Of a stretch of 64,000 nucleotides of DNA, positions 34,211 through 44,091 are shown one piece after another. Within the stretch, counting starts at the first letter, position 1. Every line of letters starts with the position of its first letter. The stretch spans positions 1 to 64,000 of the forward strand of contig SFNQ01000001.1 in the NCBI GenBank assembly GCA_004554165.1. Reading direction: 5' to 3'. A program made the position numbers and the translations under genes. The stretch comes from Clostridiales bacterium (GTDB taxonomy: Bacteria > Bacillota > Clostridia > Christensenellales > CAG-138). The notes under the pieces were generated by a model, which worked only from the letters and a program-made list of their open reading frames with translations, was not told the DNA's origin and did not search any database.

Positions 34211-34480
34211 TCAGTCCTCCTGGCGCTTGCGGTAGAGCACGAATTTGCGCCCGATGCACTGGATAACCTCCGCGCCGGTGGCGGCGGCGATCATTTCGGC
34301 GGCGTCCCGGGCGGTGACGGACGCAGTCTCCAGCACGGAGAGCTTGATGAGCTCCCGCTTTTCCAGCGCGCCGTCGATGGCTTCCAGCATATTGTCAGAG
34401 ATTTCGCCCTTGCCGATCTGGAAGATCGGGGACAGGGTGTTGGCCTGCTTGCGCAGGGCGGCGCGTTCCTTTCCGGTCAT
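34211..34480 (-). CDS. yhbY: CRM-domain RNA-binding protein YhbY
   Basis: An 89-aa protein with the CRM fold: MTGKERAALRKQANTLSP at the start, the QIGKGEIS loop, LIKLSVLE, and IQCIGRKFVLYR at the end. YhbY associates with pre-50S ribosomes, and in Firmicutes it commonly lies close to obg. obg is two genes upstream here, with a desulfoferrodoxin gene in between. The start at 34480 matches the family N-terminus. Confidence 0.92.
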   Translation of the reverse strand: MTGKERAALRKQANTLSPIFQIGKGEISDNMLEAIDGALEKRELIKLSVLETASVTARDAAEMIAAATGAEVIQCIGRKFVLYRKRQED

Positions 34481-34518
34481 GGCAGTTTCGGTCCTTTCCC
34501 CCGATTGCGGCGGGTTGG

Positions 34519-34905
34519 TCAAATTGAGGTTTTCCACAGCCCGTGCAGGTTGCAGTAGCCGTAGCAGGCGGTGGGCAGATCGTCCGCCAGCTTGAATTCC
34601 GCCGAGGGGATCTCGTCCTCGCCCAGGGTCATACGTTTCCACTGGAAGCCGCGCACGGTCTCAAGGCAGAGCCACTGGATGCTGTGCTCCTGCGTCATCT
34701 CGTGGGGCTCGATGCCCATGCGGCAGGTCACCGTATCGCCGCCGATCTCCACGTAGGGCAGGTGCCGGTCCAGCGAGGCCTTCTCCCCGTTGGGCAAAAG
34801 GCGCTCCATGGGCGCGCCGCAGCACGCGGGGACCGCCCCCGGCCACAGATTCGCATGCACCGCCCCGCAGTGCGCGCAGCGGTAAAACAGAAGCTCCTGC
34901 ATCAT
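34519..34905 (-). CDS. dfx: desulfoferrodoxin / superoxide reductase (2Fe type)
   Basis: A 128-aa protein. The N-terminal desulforedoxin domain has iron ligands Cys10, Cys13, Cys28 and Cys29. The C-terminal superoxide reductase site has His48 in DRHLPYVE, two His in IEPHEMTQEHSIQW, and Cys plus His in YCNLHGLW. It reduces superoxide to peroxide without making oxygen, typical of anaerobes. The Lys that usually precedes the first His (EKHVP) is Arg47 here, a mild variation. GGAGGG lies before the first of two ATG codons. It sits between obg and yhbY. Confidence 0.93.
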   Translation of the reverse strand: MMQELLFYRCAHCGAVHANLWPGAVPACCGAPMERLLPNGEKASLDRHLPYVEIGGDTVTCRMGIEPHEMTQEHSIQWLCLETVRGFQWKRMTLGEDEIPSAEFKLADDLPTACYGYCNLHGLWKTSI

Positions 34906-34958
34906 AACAATACCCTCCTCATTTGAAATGCCCTGCGGCGTGGATACGGGGCCGCGCC

Positions 34959-36233
34959 TCAGTCCACAAAGTCAAACTCCCATTCACCAAGGCAGATGGT
35001 GTCGCCCTCTCTGGCGCCCATCTCCCGCAGCGCCGCAATGATGCCAAAGCGAATCAGCATCTGCTGGAAGCGGCGCATGGAGGTTTCGTCGTTGGGGTCG
35101 GTGGTGTCCAGCAGGCGCTGCACGTCGCCGCCCTCCACCACAAAGGCGCCGTCGTCCTCCCGGCGCCGGATACGGAAGCCCTTTTCGTACATGGGGGCGA
35201 CCTCCAGCTCCTCCTCGGGGTATTCGAGTGCGGGCGGCAGCGCGTCCAGCGTCTGCACGAGGTAGTCCAGCAGCGGTTCAAACCCCTGCACCGCCGCGGC
35301 CGAAACGGGAAAACTCCGATAGCCCCGGGCCTCCAGCGCCTCCTGCAGAGCCGGGAGCCGGTCCATGGCGTCCGGCAGGTCGGTCTTGTTCAGCGCGACC
35401 ACCTGCGGCAGCTCCATCAGCCGCGGGCTGAACTTGAAAAGCTCCTCGTTGATCTTCAGGAAGTCGTCCAGCGGCTCCCGGCCCTCGCTGCCCGAGGCGT
35501 CCAGCACATGTACAAGGATGCGCGTACGCTCAATGTGCCGGAGGAAATCGTGACCCAGCCCCGCGCCCTCCGCAGCGCCCTCGATGAGGCCCGGAATGTC
35601 CGCAAGCACGAAGGAACGGCCGTGGCGGGCGGCCACGCCAAGATTGGGGGTGAGCGTGGTGAAATGATAGGCCGCAATCTTTGGCCGGGCGGCCGTCAGC
35701 ACGGAGAGAATGGTGGACTTGCCCACCGAGGGCAGGCCGATGAGCCCCACGTCCGCAATGGTCTTGAGCTCCAGCTCCACCTCGCGCTCCTGCGTTTTCT
35801 GCCCGTCCTGCGCAAAGCGGGGCGCCTGACGGGTGGGCGTTGCAAAGCGCGCGTTGCCCTTGCCGCCGCGCCCGCCCTTGAGCACGGTGCGGGTCTTGCC
35901 GTCCTCATTCATGTCGGCGATGACGCTGCCGGTCTCCAGATCGCGCACAACGGTGCCCACCGGCACGCGCACGGTGAGGTCCGCACCATCCCGGCCGCTC
36001 TTCATCTCGGGCTGTCCGTCGCCGCCGTTCTCCGCGCGAAAGTGCCGCGCGTACTTGAACTCCAGCAGCGTGGACAGCCGCGCGTCCGCCTGGAACACCA
36101 GATCGCCGCCGCGTCCGCCGTCGCCGCCGGAAGGGCCGCCCCGGGCGACGTATTTTTCCCGGTGGAAGGCTGCGCAGCCGTTGCCGCCGTTGCCCGCCTT
36201 GATCACGATCCTTGCCTTGTCGATAAACTGCAT
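34959..36233 (-). CDS. obg: GTPase Obg/CgtA
   Basis: A 424-aa protein with the three Obg parts. The glycine-rich OBG fold (1 to about 158) includes KAGNGGNGC and GGDGGRGGD. The G domain (about 160-335) has GLPSVGKST, the ADIPGLIEGA switch and NKTD. The C-terminal OCT domain runs to residue 424. Obg acts in late 50S assembly and in stress and sporulation control in Firmicutes. The usual rplU-rpmA neighbours are missing. The 293 bp between gltX and obg hold purine-rich runs and a GAAAGCG/CGCTTTC hairpin near 36367 but no gene. Confidence 0.96.
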   Translation of the reverse strand: MQFIDKARIVIKAGNGGNGCAAFHREKYVARGGPSGGDGGRGGDLVFQADARLSTLLEFKYARHFRAENGGDGQPEMKSGRDGADLTVRVPVGTVVRDLETGSVIADMNEDGKTRTVLKGGRGGKGNARFATPTRQAPRFAQDGQKTQEREVELELKTIADVGLIGLPSVGKSTILSVLTAARPKIAAYHFTTLTPNLGVAARHGRSFVLADIPGLIEGAAEGAGLGHDFLRHIERTRILVHVLDASGSEGREPLDDFLKINEELFKFSPRLMELPQVVALNKTDLPDAMDRLPALQEALEARGYRSFPVSAAAVQGFEPLLDYLVQTLDALPPALEYPEEELEVAPMYEKGFRIRRREDDGAFVVEGGDVQRLLDTTDPNDETSMRRFQQMLIRFGIIAALREMGAREGDTICLGEWEFDFVD

Positions 36234-36526
36234 ACGGTACCTTTCCCTCTTCTTTCTCTATAAAAAAGAAAAAGAAGCAAAACGAAATATTGTAACGGGC
36301 GCACCCATATTAGAAGAAAAAACAAAAGAAAGCCGGGAGAACCTCCTGCTCTCAGGCCCCGCATGGAAAGCGCGCGGATCAATCCGCTTTCTGCCTTTTT
36401 GCCCCAAAAGGGGAAGGGCAGGGGCGGAAAGCGGCGCAATCAGCGTCAGGCCACGCAGATTCCCCCATCCCTCGCCTTTTTCTGCCTGTCCCTATCTTTG
36501 CTGCGAAAGAAAAGGGCGGAAGAAGG

Positions 36527-37969
36527 CTATACCTTCGCGCGGCCGGCCTTCAGCCGCTTCAGGCTCTCGTCCCGGCCCAGAAGGACGGCGATTTCGATGG
36601 CGCCGCCGGGGGTCACGGCCTTTCCCGCAAGCGCAATGCGCACGGGCCAGAGCAGGGTGCCGTTCTTCATGCCCTGCGCCTGGGCGAGGCCCAGCAGCGC
36701 GTCGTGCACCGCCTCCTCCGTCCACGCGGGCAGCGCCGCAAGGGCGGGAATCGCAAGGTCCAGCACCTGAGCAGCAATCTCCGGGTTTGTTTTGGACTTT
36801 TTGTTCGTAAAGAGCGCCGCATCGTACTCCGGGAGCTTTGCGAGAAAATCCACCATCTCCGGAATCTGCGTAAACACCTCCACCCGGGGCTGGAGGATGC
36901 GGCAGAGAAGGTCCCGGTCCATGGAGGCCACGCCTGCCTGCGCATAGTATGGCGCGGCGTGCGCGGTGAAATCCTCCGGCGAGAGCCTGCGGACATACTC
37001 GGCGTTCATCCAGGTGAGCTTTACGGGGTCGAAGATGGCCGGGCTTTTGCTCATGCCGTCCACATCGAAAACCCCTGTAAGCTCCTCCAGCGTGAAGAAC
37101 TCCCGCTCGTCGCCCGGATTCCAGCCCAGCAGGGCGACGTAGTTGACGATGGCCTCCCGCAGATAGCCTTTGCTCAGGTAGTCTTCGTAGTAGGCGTCGC
37201 CGTCGCGCTTTGAGAGCTTGTGCTGCGCGTCGCGCATGATGGGCGTCATGTGAATGTACACGGGCTTTTCCCAGCCGAAGGCCTCGTAGAGCAGGTTGTA
37301 CTTGGGGGTGGAGGCCAGATACTCGTTGCCGCGCATGACGTGCGTAATGCCCATGGTATGGTCGTCCACTACGTTTGCAAAGTTGTAGGTCGGCATACCG
37401 TCCGCCTTGATGAGGATCATGTCGTCCAGCTCCGCGCAGTCCACGGCGATATGGCCGTAGATCACGTCGTCAAAGCTGGCCTCGCCGGCGGTGGGAACGT
37501 TCTGCCGGATGACATAGGGCTCGCCCGCGGCAAGCCGGCGCTGAACCTCCTCTCTGGAAAGGCTGGCGCAGTGTTTGTCGTACTTCCAGACCGCGCCCTC
37601 GGCTTCGGCCGCCCCCCGGCGGCTGTCCAGCTCCTCCTTTGTGCAGAAGCAGTAGTAGGCCTTACCCGCTTCCACAAGCTGCTTTGCATAGGGCAGGTAC
37701 ATGTCCTTGCGCTGGGACTGAACGTAGGGGCCGTAATCGCCGCCCACGTCGGGGCCCTCGTCCCACTGCATGCCGATGTCCCGCAGGGTGTTGTAGATGA
37801 CGTCCACCGCGCCCTCCACATAGCGGCTCTGGTCGGTGTCCTCAATGCGCAGGATAAAGCTGCCGCCGTGCCTTTTGGCGTACAGGTAGGTATAGAGCGC
37901 GCTTCTCAGGTTGCCAAGATGCATGAAGCCTGTGGGCGAGGGGGCAAAGCGCGTGCGGACAGTGGTCAT
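36527..37969 (-). CDS. gltX: glutamyl-tRNA synthetase
   Basis: A 480-aa class I synthetase. The HIGH-equivalent is FAPSPTGFMHLGNLRSALY near the N-terminus, and KLSKRDGDA lies at about 251. The C-terminal anticodon-binding helical domain spans about 320-480. Because glnS is encoded immediately upstream, this enzyme is probably discriminating (charging only tRNA-Glu). That is inference, since a GatCAB system elsewhere cannot be excluded. AAAGGAG precedes the start at 37969. It is 121 bp downstream of glnS on the same strand, and no separate promoter was found. Confidence 0.95.
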   Translation of the reverse strand: MTTVRTRFAPSPTGFMHLGNLRSALYTYLYAKRHGGSFILRIEDTDQSRYVEGAVDVIYNTLRDIGMQWDEGPDVGGDYGPYVQSQRKDMYLPYAKQLVEAGKAYYCFCTKEELDSRRGAAEAEGAVWKYDKHCASLSREEVQRRLAAGEPYVIRQNVPTAGEASFDDVIYGHIAVDCAELDDMILIKADGMPTYNFANVVDDHTMGITHVMRGNEYLASTPKYNLLYEAFGWEKPVYIHMTPIMRDAQHKLSKRDGDAYYEDYLSKGYLREAIVNYVALLGWNPGDEREFFTLEELTGVFDVDGMSKSPAIFDPVKLTWMNAEYVRRLSPEDFTAHAAPYYAQAGVASMDRDLLCRILQPRVEVFTQIPEMVDFLAKLPEYDAALFTNKKSKTNPEIAAQVLDLAIPALAALPAWTEEAVHDALLGLAQAQGMKNGTLLWPVRIALAGKAVTPGGAIEIAVLLGRDESLKRLKAGRAKV

Positions 37970-38090
37970 GAAACGGTTCTCCTTTTGCATGGATAATAGT
38001 AAAAACGGGTGGAGCATGGTGGATTGATGAACCCTGGCGGCCGGTGCGGCCGGGGGACTACCCCGCCGCAGTGGGTGCCTGCGGAAGCGC

Positions 38091-39728
<1,638 letters not shown>

Positions 39729-39823
39729 AGCCTTTCTTTCCTCCATGCCGCTGCGGCGCTGGGCGCCGGGCTGTTTCGTGGTCTGCGGAGGGGAAAAATC
39801 CCCAATCTGCTTTTAACTTTTCT

Positions 39824-39853
39824 ATATTATCGTCAAATCACTGGGCTTGTCAA
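39824..39853 (-). promoter_or_regulatory. promoter of glnS(-gltX)
   Basis: On the minus strand a perfect TTGACA (39853-39848), an 18-bp spacer and TAATAT (39829-39824). It is divergent to the plus-strand DUF2569 pair, whose likely -10 TATACT is at 39864-39869. Confidence 0.75.
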
Positions 39854-39899
39854 TCACGGCATGGTATACTGGGAAAAAACAGGGGGAGGGATAGCGCAG

Positions 39900-40403
39900 G
39901 TGAAGCGGGCGATGGAGCGGCTGCGGGCCCCCCGGGAGCAGCGCAACGGCATTCGAGGCTGGCTGCTGGTTTTTGCGATAATACTCTGCGTTACGATTTT
40001 GCAGGGCGTCCGCGCCATATATGAAGTGGCGATATTCTATCATTCCCCGTGGTTTGTTTTGCCCTATGCGGTGCTGCTGGTTCTTTTTCTCCTGTGCTTC
40101 ATACAGCTGCTGCGCCGGAAAATCGTGTTTCGGAAGTTCTTTGTCGCCGCGGTTGCGGTGAATGTGGCGTTGGCCTGCTTTGCTGCAATCGTGCAGAAGA
40201 ACCCGACGGTTCTCCTCAGCAACGTTGCGGGGCTCCTCTGGTGCGTCTATCTGTACCGGTCCGACCGGGTGCGCATCACCTGCGGCCTGCCGGCAAAGCG
40301 CAGCGGGATTGCGGGTAACGCTCTGGAATTTGCGGCGGCGCGGGCGATGGAAGCGGAGAGGACAGACGCGGAGGAAAGGGAGAATAAGGAGGGAACCATA
40401 TGA
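39900..40403 (+). CDS. DUF2569-like membrane protein, copy 1
   Basis: A 167-aa protein with four predicted helices opening GIRGWLLVFAIIL, the DUF2569 pattern, and a C-terminal SDRVRITCGLPAKRS segment shared with the next gene. The GTG start at 39900 has GGGGGAGGG at good spacing. An in-frame ATG at 39861 overlaps the probable -10 box and is rejected; ATG at 39912 is the alternative. Its stop overlaps the next start (ATGA at 40400). The function of the family is unknown. Confidence 0.75.
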   Translation: MKRAMERLRAPREQRNGIRGWLLVFAIILCVTILQGVRAIYEVAIFYHSPWFVLPYAVLLVLFLLCFIQLLRRKIVFRKFFVAAVAVNVALACFAAIVQKNPTVLLSNVAGLLWCVYLYRSDRVRITCGLPAKRSGIAGNALEFAAARAMEAERTDAEERENKEGTI

Positions 40404-41008
40404 ACGATTTGCGGGACCCCCGGGAGCAGCTCAACGGCATCCGGGGCTGGCTGCTGGTTTTTGAGATCGTGCTGTGTCTGAACGTGTGCTGGTGCGCTCT
40501 GGATGTGGTTCTGACCCTCGTTTCGGGGATCAGAAACGGTTATTTTGCGGTCTATCTCATTGCGTCGGTTCCCTATCTTGCCACGCTTGCGCTGTTGATT
40601 CTGTGCCTTGTGTTTTTAAACCGGCGCAACCCCCGGTTTCGCATATTTTTTGCCGTTCAAACCGGGCTGGGCGTCCTTTCGACGGTCTTTCTCGCAGTGA
40701 GCGAGGGGCGGCTCACGGGGGATATGCTGCAGCTTGGGTCTTACGGCTGGACCGCTTACCTCTTCCTCTCCGACCGGGTGCGCATCACCTGCGGCCTGCC
40801 GCCGAAGCGGAGCAATACGCTCTGGTGCATCGAGCAGTATGAAAAGGCGCGGGCTGAGGCTGCGGAGGCGGAGCGGGCCGCAGCGCAGTCGGACCGGGCG
40901 GGGCGGGCCCGGCGGCGCATCCCGGGGGTGCGCTCGCGTCCCCGCCGCTTTCTGTCGGGACCGGCAGACCGTACAGCAAGGCCGCGCGCCGCGCAGCAGA
41001 CGCGCTGA
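40400..41008 (+). CDS. DUF2569-like membrane protein, copy 2
   Basis: A 202-aa tandem paralogue of the preceding gene: DPREQLNGIRGWLLVFEIVL at the start, four helices, then LSDRVRITCGLPPKRS, and a basic Arg/Ala-rich C-terminal tail (about 155-202) absent from copy 1. AAGGAGGG provides strong initiation, and ATGA overlap couples it to copy 1. The shared SDRVRITCGLP motif after the last helix is the best-conserved block and may be a functional cytoplasmic patch. A CGCCCTG/CAGGGCG hairpin (41101-41120) lies downstream. Confidence 0.75.
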   Translation: MNDLRDPREQLNGIRGWLLVFEIVLCLNVCWCALDVVLTLVSGIRNGYFAVYLIASVPYLATLALLILCLVFLNRRNPRFRIFFAVQTGLGVLSTVFLAVSEGRLTGDMLQLGSYGWTAYLFLSDRVRITCGLPPKRSNTLWCIEQYEKARAEAAEAERAAAQSDRAGRARRRIPGVRSRPRRFLSGPADRTARPRAAQQTR

Positions 41009-41168
41009 GCAGGGGCAAGGGCGGAGCCGCGGGAGGGGACGGGGCCGCTTTCCGCGAGTTCGCTCCCTGCAAAGCACCCCGTTTCCACAGGCTGCGGTGG
41101 CGCCCTGCTTTTTCAGGGCGTCGGGCAAAACATGCGGCAGTTAAATTTTTCGGTCGCGCGCCCCCTTC

Positions 41169-41197
41169 TTGCAATCGCCGGCAAAATAGTATAAAAT
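41169..41197 (+). promoter_or_regulatory. promoter of the alpha-oxoamine synthase operon
   Basis: TTGCAA (41169-41174), a 17-bp spacer and TAAAAT (41192-41197). The 125-nt leader that follows (41198-41323) contains small inverted repeats such as CCTGT...ACAGG but no riboswitch that I recognise. Apart from the hairpin at 41101-41120, the 315-bp gap 41009-41323 holds nothing else. Confidence 0.6.
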
Positions 41198-41323
41198 TCT
41201 CTCGTGTTTTTTCATTTCGGGCAGTTGTCTTCTCGAAAAAAACGCGCCGCTGCAAGTCGGCCTGTCGGGCCTGTAACAACAGGGGCAGCGGGCAAAAGTT
41301 TGGGATTAAAACAGGGGGTATTC

Positions 41324-42499
41324 ATGGACATTCTGGCAAAAAGCCTGAACGAGAACGCTGTGATTGCGCGGGAAAAAGGAATCTATCCCTATTTTCATGA
41401 GCTCGAATCGCGGCAGGACGTGGAGGTTGTGATGGAGGGCAAGCGGCGCATCATGCTGGGCTCCAACAACTACCTTGGCCTGACCGTGCATCCGCGCGTC
41501 ATCGAGGCGGGGGTTGCGGCGCTGCGGGAGTATGGCAGCGGCTGCTCCGGCTCCCGCTTTCTGAACGGCACGCTCACGCTCCACACCGCGCTGGAACGCG
41601 ACCTTGCGGACTTCCTCAAAAAAGAGGCGGTCATGACCTTTTCGACCGGGTTCCAGTCCAATCTCGGCATCCTGTCCGCAATCTGCGGCAAGAACGATTA
41701 CATCATCTGCGACAAGGAGAACCATGCCAGCATCTACGACGGCTGCAAGCTCTCCTATGCCACCATGCTCCGCTATCGCCACAACGATATGGCGCATCTT
41801 GAAAGCTGCCTCAAAAAGGTTCCGGAGAGCGCGGGCGCGCTGATCGTGACCGACGGCGTGTTCTCCATGGGCGGGGACGTCTGCAACCTGCCGGAGATCG
41901 TCCGCCTTGCGCGGCAGTACGGCGCGCGGGTCATGGTGGACGACGCCCACGGCCTGGGCGTACTGGGCGAAGGGGGACGCGGCACGGCGGATTACTTCGG
42001 GCTGACGGATCAGGTGGACATCATCATGGGCACCTTCTCCAAGTCCCTGGCCTCCATCGGCGGCTTCATGGCGGCCAGCGCCGACGTAGTGGACTATACG
42101 CGCCACGCCTCGCGGCCCTATATCTTCTGCGCATCCATTCCGCCCGCTTCCGCAGCCACAGCGCGCGAGGCGCTGACCATCCTCAAGGAGCAGCCGGAGC
42201 TGCCCGGGCGGCTGGCCTCGCTGTCAGCCTACATGCGGCAGGGGCTCAAGCAGCGCGGCATTGCCATCCGAGACAGTGAGACGCCCATCATTCCGATCTA
42301 CACCTGCGATGCCATGACCACGCTGCAGGTGGCAAAGGCGCTGTATGACGCCGGCGTGTATGTAAACCCGGTTCTGCCGCCCGCGACCCCGGCCACGGAC
42401 TGCCTGCTGCGGACCAGCTATATGGCCACGCACACCGAGGCCCTGCTGGACGAGGCGCTGGACATCATCGAAGACGTGGTGAAACGCTATGTCCAGTAA
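41324..42499 (+). CDS. alpha-oxoamine synthase, serine palmitoyltransferase-like
   Basis: A 391-aa PLP enzyme of the AOS family (SPT, BioF, KBL, ALAS). Visible motifs are LGSNNYLGLT and GSGCSGSRFLNGTLTLH, then NHASIYDG with the PLP-stacking His, and DDAHGLGVLGEGGRG. The Schiff-base Lys is in GTFSKSLASIGGF. GTFSKS fits SPT better than BioF (GTFSKA) or KBL/ALAS (GTLGKA). It would condense an amino acid with a fatty acyl thioester. No bio genes are nearby. The SDR gene overlapping by 11 nt could reduce the 3-keto product. GGGGG precedes the ATG. Substrate identity is inferred. Confidence 0.82.
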   Translation: MDILAKSLNENAVIAREKGIYPYFHELESRQDVEVVMEGKRRIMLGSNNYLGLTVHPRVIEAGVAALREYGSGCSGSRFLNGTLTLHTALERDLADFLKKEAVMTFSTGFQSNLGILSAICGKNDYIICDKENHASIYDGCKLSYATMLRYRHNDMAHLESCLKKVPESAGALIVTDGVFSMGGDVCNLPEIVRLARQYGARVMVDDAHGLGVLGEGGRGTADYFGLTDQVDIIMGTFSKSLASIGGFMAASADVVDYTRHASRPYIFCASIPPASAATAREALTILKEQPELPGRLASLSAYMRQGLKQRGIAIRDSETPIIPIYTCDAMTTLQVAKALYDAGVYVNPVLPPATPATDCLLRTSYMATHTEALLDEALDIIEDVVKRYVQ

Positions 42500-43307
42500 T
42501 CCGGTGCAGAACCAGAGCGCGGGGCGCAGGGTTGTACTGGTTACGGGCGCATCCAGCGGCATCGGCGCGGCCACAGCCCTGCGCTTTGCTGCAGCGGGGG
42601 ATATCGTCTACGGCCTGTCGCGCCATCCCGCGGAGCTGCCGGGCGTACTGCCCCTTGCCGCCGACGTTACCGACGAGGCGCAGGTGATGGCGGCGGTAGC
42701 GGAGATCGTGGCGGCGCAGGGGCGGGTGGATGTGCTGGTCAACAACGCCGGCTTCGGCATCTCCGGCGCGGTGGAGTTTACGGAGCTGGAGGAGGCCGGG
42801 CGGCAGTTCGACGTAAACCTTTTCGGCATGGCGCGCTGCATCCGTGCGGCGCTTCCCCACATGCGCGAGGCGAAGAGCGGCCTGATCCTCAACGTCAGCT
42901 CCGTGGCGGGCGCGCTGCCCATTCCCTTTCAGGCATATTACTCGGCGGCAAAGGCCGCGGTGAACGCGCTGACCCTGACGCTGCAGAATGAGCTGAGGCC
43001 GCATGGCGTCCGTGTTGCGGCGCTGCTGCCGGGCGACGTCAAAACCGGCTTTACTGCGGCGCGCCGGAAGAATTCTGCGGGCGCGGCGCTGTATCCCGCG
43101 CTGCTGCGATCCGTCTCCGCCATGGAGCGGGACGAGCAGAACGGCATGCCGCCCCGGCGCATCGCGGAGCGGCTCTATGCGATCAGCAAAAAAAAGCGCC
43201 CGAAGGGGCTTTACTCCTGCGGGCTTCAATATCAGTTTTTCCTGTTTCTCGGGAAGGTGCTGCCCGTGCGGCTGTACAACTGGATCATCGGAAAGCTGTA
43301 CGCATAA
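42489..43307 (+). CDS. short-chain dehydrogenase, possible 3-ketosphinganine-type reductase
   Basis: A 272-aa SDR. The cofactor motif TGASSGIG is at about 20-27, with VLVNNAGFGISG, a catalytic Ser in LNVSSVAGALP, and the catalytic pair in YYSAAKAAVN. Instead of ending after the Rossmann fold it has a hydrophobic C-terminal tail (FFLFLGKVLPVRLYNWIIGKLY), as in membrane-associated lipid reductases such as KDSR/DltE-like SDRs. It overlaps the oxoamine synthase gene by 11 nt, so the two surely act together. Reduction of a 3-keto long-chain base is the natural hypothesis. Confidence 0.82.
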   Translation: MSSNPVQNQSAGRRVVLVTGASSGIGAATALRFAAAGDIVYGLSRHPAELPGVLPLAADVTDEAQVMAAVAEIVAAQGRVDVLVNNAGFGISGAVEFTELEEAGRQFDVNLFGMARCIRAALPHMREAKSGLILNVSSVAGALPIPFQAYYSAAKAAVNALTLTLQNELRPHGVRVAALLPGDVKTGFTAARRKNSAGAALYPALLRSVSAMERDEQNGMPPRRIAERLYAISKKKRPKGLYSCGLQYQFFLFLGKVLPVRLYNWIIGKLYA

Positions 43308-43425
43308 GACGGCAGACGGGGAAAGCCGGGCGGAAGGCTGCGTTCTTCCGGCGCGGCAGACAATGGCCGGGAAGGGGCTGCGACCCCGAATCTGGATGCA
43401 GCGCCGGCCACTGAGACAAGGAACA

Positions 43426-43491
43426 TATGGGAAAGGGCCGTGCTTCTTTTCCCATACCAGCCCGCGGGGAGAAGCCTCTCCGCGGGCTTTT
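43426..43491 (+). terminator. terminator of the oxoamine synthase operon
   Basis: Two stems in series: TATGGGAAA...TTTCCCATA (about 43426-43456), and GCCCGCGG-GGAGA with TCTC-CGCGGGC (43460-43487) followed by TTTT. The second is a strong intrinsic terminator about 150 bp after the SDR stop. Confidence 0.8.
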
Positions 43492-43811
43492 GCCCTTCGC
43501 CCGCTGCTTCCGCCTGACGGGACGGCAGGCCTCCGTGACAGAGGCGTGGGGACCGGGGGCTCGTGGTGGCTGACGCGGCAGGCCGGAAATGCGGAGGAAC
43601 CTTGAATTCGCACCCCTCGTCCCGCAACAGATTTGCTGGAAGCATTTTTCAAAGGGAAGGCTGCCGTCCGGCTGCGCGATTTTCCCAGACGGGGTAGCGC
43701 TGCGTATTTTCCTGGCCTGTCCTGCCCGGATTCCCCTGCGGCTCCAAAATCAGCATGCGCCGCAAAGCCGGCTGGCGCTGCGCCGAAGAGCCGCGCCATT
43801 CAGAACGAAAC
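43492..43811. other. 320-bp intergenic stretch, nothing recognised
   Basis: Lies between the terminator of the SDR gene and element copy D. No reading frame with a ribosome-binding site, no strong hairpin and no known motif was seen. Confidence 0.5.
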
Positions 43812-44075
43812 AGGGCATGACCGCAGGTGCGGCCATGCCCTTGAGATTGTCGAAAACCCCCGGGGTTGATAAGGGGCCGCAGCCCCTTATGTTCCATCCG
43901 GCTCTGACGACAGGTGCGTCAGAACGGATGAAAACCCGGAGGTTTTCGTACTTTGCAGGTTTTGCCGCCCGGGAGCCAATGCGAGAGGCAAAACCTGTGA
44001 AAACTCGAAAAAGTGGCGTTCAGCCACTTTTTCGACACTCTGAAGGGCATGACCGCAGGTGCGGCCATGCCCTTG
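43812..44075 (-). repeat. terminator-nested element, copy D (full length)
   Basis: The core at 43843-44042 is exactly 200 bp. Read on the minus strand it starts CAGAGTGTCGAAAAA and ends TTTTCGACAATCTC, with the five hairpins. Flanking hairpin AGGGCATG...CATGCCCTTG occurs identically (32 bp) at 43812-43843 and 44044-44075, sharing a base or two with the core edge. It begins 17 bp after the stop of the PrsA-like gene, in sense orientation. On the minus strand the outer hairpin copy is followed by GTTTCGTTC. Confidence 0.92.
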
Positions 44076-44091
44076 GTTTGCAAGGGATGGC

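Noticed and set aside
39861..39899. ATG at 39861 as start of the first DUF2569 gene
   Set aside because: It overlaps the probable -10 box TATACT; the GTG at 39900 has a strong ribosome-binding site.
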